This document shows positions 7,567 to 11,188 of a stretch of 11,188 bases of DNA, in pieces. The stretch covers positions 1-11,188 of the forward strand of contig JAMORD010000044.1 of assembly GCA_027063755.1 (NCBI GenBank), read 5' to 3'. This stretch comes from a bacterium. Lineage in GTDB: Bacteria; Coprothermobacterota; Coprothermobacteria; Coprothermobacterales; JAADFF01. The position numbers and the translations under genes are program-made. The notes beneath the pieces are model-generated. The model saw only the letters and a list, made by a program, of their open reading frames with translations, was not told where the DNA came from and ran no database searches. Position 1 is the stretch's first letter. Every line of letters starts with the position of its first letter.

Positions 7567-7578
7567 TTTTCTCCCCCC

Positions 7579-8262
7579 TTACAATAGTTCAGAAAACTCC
7601 CTCTCTATATCTCTATATGCTATTAGCATTTCCAACCATCTGGGCACATATACATCTTTTAGCTCTACATATTTTAGGTTTTCACCTAAAAAGTGTTTAT
7701 ATTCCTCAATCTCCAGTCTAAAACCACTATCCCACAGCTGATTACCACTAACCCATAGTGTGTTTACAGCAGTTATCTCCCATTTTCCTCCCATAATATT
7801 TATGGGTTTCTTGCGAGTGCCATACAAAATAAGACTGTCTACTTTCTCTGTTTTCAGAATAAGATTTTCTATATTGCTATACCTTACATGAAAATGTTTC
7901 AGATGTTCAGACATAACATCCACATTTGACACACTGCTACCTGACACCTCTAAAACCTCAGACACCCGAACTTGAGCCCTTTCCATTGTGCTATTCATAA
8001 AAATCATTTGTCCTACTTTGGCTTCTAAATAAGAAACACGAACACCATCAAGAACCAGAATATCTAAATAACCACGAATGGCAATGTCATCAACAGTGCC
8101 CCCCCTTATAACAAGGATACCGCCGTTTACCTCTGCAGCAACAATACCGGCAGAAGAGGAAGACATCATATCAAGAATATATCCATCATAGACGCCAAGT
8201 GGCGTCTTTACAGATATCTTATTGCTTAAATCTAAAACATTATCACCAACCATAATCTTCAC
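7579..8262 (-). CDS. Unrecognised beta-strand-rich protein, first gene of the M20/racemase operon
   Basis: A 227-residue protein that I do not recognise. It has no signal peptide and no membrane helix. From about residue 10 to 150 it is a run of short alternating hydrophobic strands separated by glycine, aspartate or serine turns at intervals of about 20 residues, for example GGILVIRGGTVDDIAIRG and LDILVLDGVRVSYLEAKVG. This suggests a beta-solenoid or similar stacked-strand fold. The last 70 residues are more charged and helical (RLEIEEYKHFLGE, MLIAYRDIEREFSELL). The start is taken as GTG 8262 because GGAGGTGA lies 5 bases upstream; GTG 8277 is in frame but precedes that box. It is probably co-transcribed with the M20 hydrolase. 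Transcription diverges from the flagellin gene, about 125 bases away start to start. No function is proposed. Confidence 0.72.
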   Translation of the reverse strand: MKIMVGDNVLDLSNKISVKTPLGVYDGYILDMMSSSSAGIVAAEVNGGILVIRGGTVDDIAIRGYLDILVLDGVRVSYLEAKVGQMIFMNSTMERAQVRVSEVLEVSGSSVSNVDVMSEHLKHFHVRYSNIENLILKTEKVDSLILYGTRKKPINIMGGKWEITAVNTLWVSGNQLWDSGFRLEIEEYKHFLGENLKYVELKDVYVPRWLEMLIAYRDIEREFSELL

Positions 8263-8304
8263 ATCTATCACCTCCACATGTCTATATTCTAACCCAAGGG
8301 GTAT

Positions 8305-8330
8305 TAAATATTGAAGACTTCCTCCGATAA
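8305..8330 (+). promoter_or_regulatory. Sigma-28 (FliA/SigD)-type promoter of flagellin
   Basis: TAAA at 8305-8308 and TCCGATAA at 8323-8330 are separated by 14 bases. This closely matches the flagellar sigma factor consensus TAAA-N14-16-GCCGATAA, with 7 of 8 bases in the -10 element. Transcription would start near 8336-8338, giving a leader of about 50 bases before the flagellin ATG. The location directly upstream of a flagellin gene makes a chance match unlikely. Confidence 0.82.
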
Positions 8331-8339
8331 TAATAATGG

Positions 8340-8383
8340 CTCCCCAAGGATGGGGAGACTATTAATCCATGGACGGAGGTGAG
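8340..8383 (+). promoter_or_regulatory. Flagellin mRNA leader: CsrA-like hairpin plus GGA-rich Shine-Dalgarno
   Basis: CTCCCC (8340-8345) pairs with GGGGAG (8352-8357) and exposes the loop AAGGAT. The CAAGGATG sequence across the loop matches the core CARGGAUG of the CsrA consensus, displayed in a hairpin loop as CsrA prefers. Two further GGA motifs follow at 8371-8373 and 8375-8377, the second inside the SD GGAGGTGA (8375-8382). A loop site upstream plus a site over the SD is the arrangement by which CsrA represses flagellin (hag) in B. subtilis. The motif is seen directly; the regulation is inferred. Confidence 0.6.
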
Positions 8384-8388
8384 TGAAG

Positions 8389-9453
8389 ATGGCACTAGCC
8401 GATCTCACTCGTATTAACTCTAACATTGGGGCTATGAATGCCCTGAACAGCCTGAAGCTGGTCAACAACGACCTGGCTCTCAGACAGCTGCGCCTGGCAA
8501 CAGGCGTACGTATCACCAAGGCCGCAGACGACCCTGCGGGCTTCAGAATTTCAGTAAAATTGAAAGCAAGAAGCCGTGGTCTTGGTGTTGCCCTTGACAA
8601 CATCTCTGACGCCAAGAACATGCTCTCCGTTGCCGAGGGTGGTCTGACAAAGATCAAGGACCTGCTCCTTGATATTCGTGACAAGATCTCCCAGGCAGCA
8701 AACGACACAATGGGCACAGAAGAGCGTCTAGCTATCGCCCAGCAGGTCAGAGAGTACATGCACGAAATTGTGCGTATTGCCCACGAGACCAGGTGGAATG
8801 ACATTGGTCTGCTTGATGATTCTAAACCAGCAGAAACAACCAGCTCTGCTTCTACTACATTTAAATTCCAAACAGGAGCAGATTCCTTTGAGACAACCAC
8901 TTGGGACAGACAGTTCAAGTTTGTATTTAATAACGGAACAATTACAAACGATGAGGCTAATTGGACCAATTGGGTAGGCAATGCAAATAAGCTAGCAGTT
9001 ATGATCACAACTGCTGATAATACTTCTTCTGCCGTAGCGGCTAAAGTCTATGACTCTACTCAAGGACTTACTGATGCATCTGCACAATTCACGGTAGCAG
9101 AAGTATATGCCTCCTTGGGTGTCGCTAATGAGGTTGGCATAACAGGAGTAAGCAATTCCAACAACGTCAACGCTTCTGCTAACGCACTTCTCCAGAAAGT
9201 TGATGCTGCAATTCGTAAGACATCCGAATGGATTGCAGGTATCGGTGCTCTGCAGGCTCGTCTGCAGGCCAAGGAAGAGACTGTCATGATTGCACAGGTC
9301 AATGTAGAGGCATCTTGGAACAGAATCTACAACGCAGACATGGCCAAAGAGCAGCTGTATGCAACAAGAGACCAGATTCTCCAGCAGACCGCTACAGCAA
9401 TGCTCGCCCAGGCCAACACTGCTCCTCAGAGCGTCCTTCAGCTCTTCAGATAA
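8389..9453 (+). CDS. fliC: Flagellin
   Basis: A 354-residue flagellar filament protein. The conserved N-terminal D0/D1 region (1-143) includes INSNIGAMNALNSL, LATGVRITKAADDPAGFRIS and NMLSVAEGGL. The C-terminal D1/D0 region (about 264-354) ends in TAPQSVLQLFR, matching the usual 'LPQSVLSLL' end. Residues about 145-262 are the variable, surface-exposed part, Thr/Ser/Asn-rich and without cysteine. As in other flagellins there is no cleaved signal; export would be by the flagellar type III system. ATG 8389 is chosen because GGAGGTGA ends 6 bases upstream; GTG 8383 abuts the SD box. The conserved ends use C/G-ending codons (AAC, GAC, CTG, ATC, CAG), as in highly expressed genes. The middle (8821 to about 9165) has AT-rich codons like the rest of the window. 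The gene appears to be monocistronic. Confidence 0.97.
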   Translation: MALADLTRINSNIGAMNALNSLKLVNNDLALRQLRLATGVRITKAADDPAGFRISVKLKARSRGLGVALDNISDAKNMLSVAEGGLTKIKDLLLDIRDKISQAANDTMGTEERLAIAQQVREYMHEIVRIAHETRWNDIGLLDDSKPAETTSSASTTFKFQTGADSFETTTWDRQFKFVFNNGTITNDEANWTNWVGNANKLAVMITTADNTSSAVAAKVYDSTQGLTDASAQFTVAEVYASLGVANEVGITGVSNSNNVNASANALLQKVDAAIRKTSEWIAGIGALQARLQAKEETVMIAQVNVEASWNRIYNADMAKEQLYATRDQILQQTATAMLAQANTAPQSVLQLFR

Positions 9454-9454
9454 T

Positions 9455-9476
9455 AACGGTATATTATATAACCGTT
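9455..9476 (+). other. Small hairpin in the flagellin 3' untranslated region
   Basis: AACGGT (9455-9460) and ACCGTT (9471-9476) can form a 6-bp stem around an AT-only 10-base loop, starting one base after the flagellin stop. It precedes the main terminator and could help stabilise the mRNA 3' end. It is short, and a role is only possible, not shown. Confidence 0.35.
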
Positions 9477-9487
9477 CCCGCAGGGTC

Positions 9488-9514
9488 AGGGAGGGGAATA
9501 TCCCCTCCCTTTTT
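9488..9514 (+). terminator. Intrinsic terminator of flagellin
   Basis: AGGGAGGGGA (9488-9497) pairs perfectly with TCCCCTCCCT (9501-9510) over a 3-base ATA loop and is followed directly by TTTT. This 10-bp G/C-rich stem plus U-run is a textbook rho-independent terminator, 34 bases after the flagellin stop. Confidence 0.93.
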
Positions 9515-9832
9515 CCTTTCAATACTCAGTAGAAGTCTCATCTCAAGATACCCCAAATAATAAGTGCCTCTAACTATACTATAAGGGAGAAAAAAACCAA
9601 CTTCAATATCTCTCTCATTACACCTTTTAGATTTCACCTAACCATATTTCATAAAATAATTCCACAATCACTAATCATTGAAAGGTCTTAATATACAAAG
9701 CACAAACTCATCAAAACTATTTTTCTCAGAAAATAGCACGATGGACATGCAATAAAAGAGTAAATGGATAATTTCATACATCAAAGTCGCTTGCAACTTG
9801 TATGGTATACACATTCCAAATCCCCCAAAATT
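9515..9832. other. AT-rich intergenic stretch without a recognisable gene
   Basis: About 320 bases separate the flagellin terminator from the tRNA terminator. No reading frame with a credible start and SD box was seen. The only structure noticed is an AT-rich hairpin, CTATTTT (9718-9724) with AAAATAG (9731-9737), which has no following U-run. No clear promoter was found on either strand, so a small RNA is not supported. Confidence 0.5.
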
Positions 9833-9860
9833 AAAAAATAGGGCCCTATGGTATGGGCCC
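9833..9860 (-). terminator. Intrinsic terminator downstream of tRNA-Ala
   Basis: On the minus strand, GGGCCC (9860-9855) pairs with GGGCCC (9846-9841) over an 8-base loop. It is followed by TA and six U residues (from the A-run at 9833-9838). It lies 31 bases beyond the tRNA 3' end and would also end any read-through transcript from the ABC transporter genes. Confidence 0.8.
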
Positions 9861-9890
9861 CTGTATCAGTAGGGGGTGGTTCCTAAGAGG

Positions 9891-9965
9891 TGGTGGAGCC
9901 GACGGGATTCGAACCCGTGGCCTCCTGCATGCCAAGCAGGCGCGCTCCCACTGCGCTACGGCCCC
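9891..9965 (-). tRNA. tRNA-Ala (anticodon GGC), CCA encoded
   Basis: The 75-base minus-strand sequence folds into a complete cloverleaf. The acceptor is GGGGCCG with CGGCTCC, including the G3-U70 wobble pair that is the main identity element for alanyl-tRNA synthetase. The D-arm is GCGC/GCGC with a short 7-base loop. The anticodon arm is CCTGC/GCAGG with loop TTGGCAT, giving anticodon GGC, which reads GCC and GCU codons. The T-arm is ACGGG/CCCGT with loop TTCGAAT. The discriminator base is A and the CCA end is encoded at 9893-9891. Confidence 0.97.
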
Positions 9966-9984
9966 ACCTTCAAGTCGCAAAAGT

Positions 9985-10013
9985 ATTATATCATCATCCC
10001 CCTACCATGTCAA
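9985..10013 (-). promoter_or_regulatory. Consensus sigma-70/SigA promoter of tRNA-Ala
   Basis: On the minus strand TTGACA (10013-10008) and TATAAT (9990-9985) are separated by exactly 17 bases, a perfect match to the housekeeping consensus in both boxes and spacing. The tRNA begins 19 bases after the -10 box, leaving a leader of about 12 bases to be removed by RNase P. The promoter sits in the 56-base gap after the ABC permease stop. Confidence 0.92.
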
Positions 10014-10021
10014 CACCTATA

Positions 10022-10897
10022 CTACACCCCTTCAGATACGGCAAACTGCCAACCTGCAAGAAGCACAAACACAATAGCAAAGCCACTCATAACAAGAATA
10101 TCTGTCTGCATAGAAAAGTGCGTAACATCAGGTCTTGTAGACATTACAGAATTAAGCATATCCATAATAGGCTGAAGAGTCTTCATAGCCTGTGGTGGTA
10201 AGTTCTGAGGTATCTGTGGCACAGCTATAGTCTGAACTTTTATCATAGATTTGGTTATATGTCTCATAAGATCTACAGCATAAGTCAGAGGGTTAATATA
10301 CACAAACCATTTGAGCCAATTGGGAATATTGTCTATAGGAAAGAAAGCACCGGATAAAAAGAGCATAGGTTGTACAATCATATTCATCAGCGCCATAAAG
10401 TTTTCTGTGGTTCTCAATGCACTCCCCATAAATATGCCAAGGCCACCAACCATAATACCCAAAGCAAAAGTTACTACCACAATCTTTAATGTCATCACAA
10501 TGTCTGGACGGATACCAAGAAAATAACCGATAATCATGAATATAATCCCTTGAAGTGTCGCAACAGTAGCAGAACCAAGAATACGCCCAAGAACAACCCA
10601 TGTCGGTCTTACAGGAGCAACCATAAGCTCTTTGAGAAAACCAAACTCCCTATCCCATATAACGGTGATACCTCCCATAAAAGCTGTCATGAATACTGTC
10701 ATAGCCAAAATCCCGGGGAATAGGAACTTCATATAGTCAAATCCCATAAGGTTCTCAGGAAAAACGCTCTTAATACCATAACCCATGACAATGAGAAACA
10801 TTAGTGGCTGGAAAAACATGGCTATCATTCTACCTTTGTCAAGGATATACCTACGAAGTTCTCGCCACCACACAATATATGCAACCTTAACCCCCAT
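10022..10897 (-). CDS. ABC-2 type transporter permease (DrrB/NodJ-like exporter subunit)
   Basis: A 291-residue integral membrane protein with six predicted helices, near 24-42, 57-78, 106-126, 136-157, 167-187 and 268-285. Family marks are REFGFLKELMVAPVRPTWVV at 83-102, the cytoplasmic coupling segment, and LSGAFFPIDNIPNWLKWFVY at 181-200 followed by INPLTYAVDLMR, typical of ABC-2 exporters. The loop between the last two helices (about 213-266) is long, Pro/Gln/Met-rich and predicted to be outside the cytoplasm. ATG 10897 is chosen because AGGAGG lies 8 bases upstream; GTG 10906 would start inside that box. It pairs with the ATPase gene 5 bases upstream to form an exporter. The substrate cannot be read from the sequence; drugs, lipids or polysaccharides are all possible for this family. 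Confidence 0.88.
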   Translation of the reverse strand: MGVKVAYIVWWRELRRYILDKGRMIAMFFQPLMFLIVMGYGIKSVFPENLMGFDYMKFLFPGILAMTVFMTAFMGGITVIWDREFGFLKELMVAPVRPTWVVLGRILGSATVATLQGIIFMIIGYFLGIRPDIVMTLKIVVVTFALGIMVGGLGIFMGSALRTTENFMALMNMIVQPMLFLSGAFFPIDNIPNWLKWFVYINPLTYAVDLMRHITKSMIKVQTIAVPQIPQNLPPQAMKTLQPIMDMLNSVMSTRPDVTHFSMQTDILVMSGFAIVFVLLAGWQFAVSEGV

Positions 10898-10902
10898 AGT
10901 TA

Positions 10903-11188
10903 TCACCTCCTAAATCTCATTGGCACAAATTTTTCAGGAGAAGACTCGTTATCTCTTAGCTCTCTCCCCGTAAGCGTGAGGAATACATCATTAAGTGTTG
11001 GTATACGAATATCAACCTCAGTAATAACATCACCAAGCCCCTCAAACAATCGCGGAATGGTCGACGCCGTGTCAGACACAGGTATCCATATTTTGCCATC
11101 ATTTGCCTTGTGAGGAGTAAAGCCCATCTGCTTCAGCTTTTCTACAACACAGTCTTCTTTACCCTCTTTTACTCCAATGACAATCATA
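10903..11188 (-). CDS. ABC transporter ATP-binding protein (DrrA-like), C-terminal part only
   Basis: The last 94 or so residues of an ATPase that continues beyond the right edge; the ATG at 11187 is an internal methionine rather than an evident start. No Walker or signature motif is in view. The identification rests on the C-terminal domain typical of DrrA-type exporter ATPases, with the stretch ITEVDIRIPTLNDVFLTLTG, which matches the common 'v....PTL.DVFL.LTG' ending, and on the adjacent ABC-2 permease. The stop TGA lies 5 bases before the permease ATG, so the pair is co-translated. It would power export from the cytoplasm. Confidence 0.82.
   Translation of the reverse strand, partial: MIVIGVKEGKEDCVVEKLKQMGFTPHKANDGKIWIPVSDTASTIPRLFEGLGDVITEVDIRIPTLNDVFLTLTGRELRDNESSPEKFVPMRFRR

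Noticed and set aside
8286-8315. Possible minus-strand promoter for the unrecognised gene: TAGAAT (8291-8286) with a TTCAAT-like -35 box.
   Set aside because: The -35 match is only 3 of 6 with an 18-base spacer, too weak to list as a feature in AT-rich DNA. A promoter for this operon must still lie in or near this region.
8321-8379. CCTCCG at 8321-8326 could pair with CGGAGG at 8374-8379 and hide the flagellin SD box.
   Set aside because: The upstream half overlaps the sigma-28 -10 element, so it should lie upstream of the transcript start and not be in the mRNA.
8304-9008. Long minus-strand open frame of 234 codons opposite flagellin.
   Set aside because: It is the antisense shadow of an unambiguous flagellin gene, with no SD box and a composition of the kind such shadows give.
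8992-9522. Minus-strand open frame of 176 codons across the flagellin 3' half and terminator.
   Set aside because: It starts inside the flagellin terminator region, is antisense to conserved flagellin sequence and is Cys-rich in a way typical of a spurious frame.
9718-9737. AT-rich hairpin in the flagellin-tRNA gap as a terminator or small RNA.
   Set aside because: It lacks a following U-run and an associated promoter, and such pairing is common by chance in AT-rich DNA.
9853-10201. Three overlapping plus-strand open frames of 74-103 codons.
   Set aside because: They run through the antisense strand of the tRNA-Ala gene and the permease 3' end. The encoded 'GFEPVAS' type peptide is the well-known false translation of antisense tRNA.

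Overview
The window reads as chromosomal DNA from an AT-rich, flagellated, probably anaerobic bacterium. Genes are tightly packed, with strong Shine-Dalgarno (SD) boxes, frequent ATA (Ile) and AGA (Arg) codons, and GTG or TTG starts in several genes. The bacterial flagellin, the sigma-28-type and sigma-70-type promoters and the CCA-encoding tRNA gene all argue for Bacteria. The Mbh-like layout of the antiporter genes is typical of anaerobes and thermophiles. I cannot name the genus from the sequence alone.

Region 1 (1-5273, + strand) is one long operon, cut by the left edge. It carries a multisubunit cation/proton antiporter module of the Mrp/Mnh type in the order E, F, G, MbhD-like, MbhE+B, C, D. 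This order matches the antiporter half of archaeal Mbh complexes rather than the usual Mrp order A to G. Two products are unusual. The MbhD-like subunit (839-1399) has an extra soluble domain that looks like the first lobe of a family 3 solute-binding protein. MbhE and MnhB are fused (1386-2072). The last gene of the operon (3870-5273) joins five TPR-like repeats to a domain resembling F420-0:gamma-glutamyl ligase (CofE). Its 3' end overlaps the convergent gene by 23 bp, and a strong UACG-tetraloop hairpin follows just downstream.

Region 2 (5251-8262, - strand) is a three-gene operon. It encodes an unrecognised protein rich in short beta strands, an M20-family metallohydrolase and an alanine-racemase-like PLP enzyme. 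The racemase keeps the PLP lysine and catalytic tyrosine but lacks two canonical active-site residues.

Region 3 (8263-9514) is a self-contained flagellin unit: a sigma-28-type promoter, a leader with a hairpin whose loop matches the CsrA consensus, a GGA-rich SD box, the flagellin gene and a strong intrinsic terminator. The parts point to flagellar sigma control plus CsrA-type translational control, as known for Bacillus subtilis hag.

Region 4 (9515-11188, - strand) holds an AT-rich gene-free stretch, a tRNA-Ala(GGC) gene with its own consensus promoter and terminator, and the end of an ABC exporter operon: an ABC-2 permease and the C-terminus of its ATPase, cut by the right edge.
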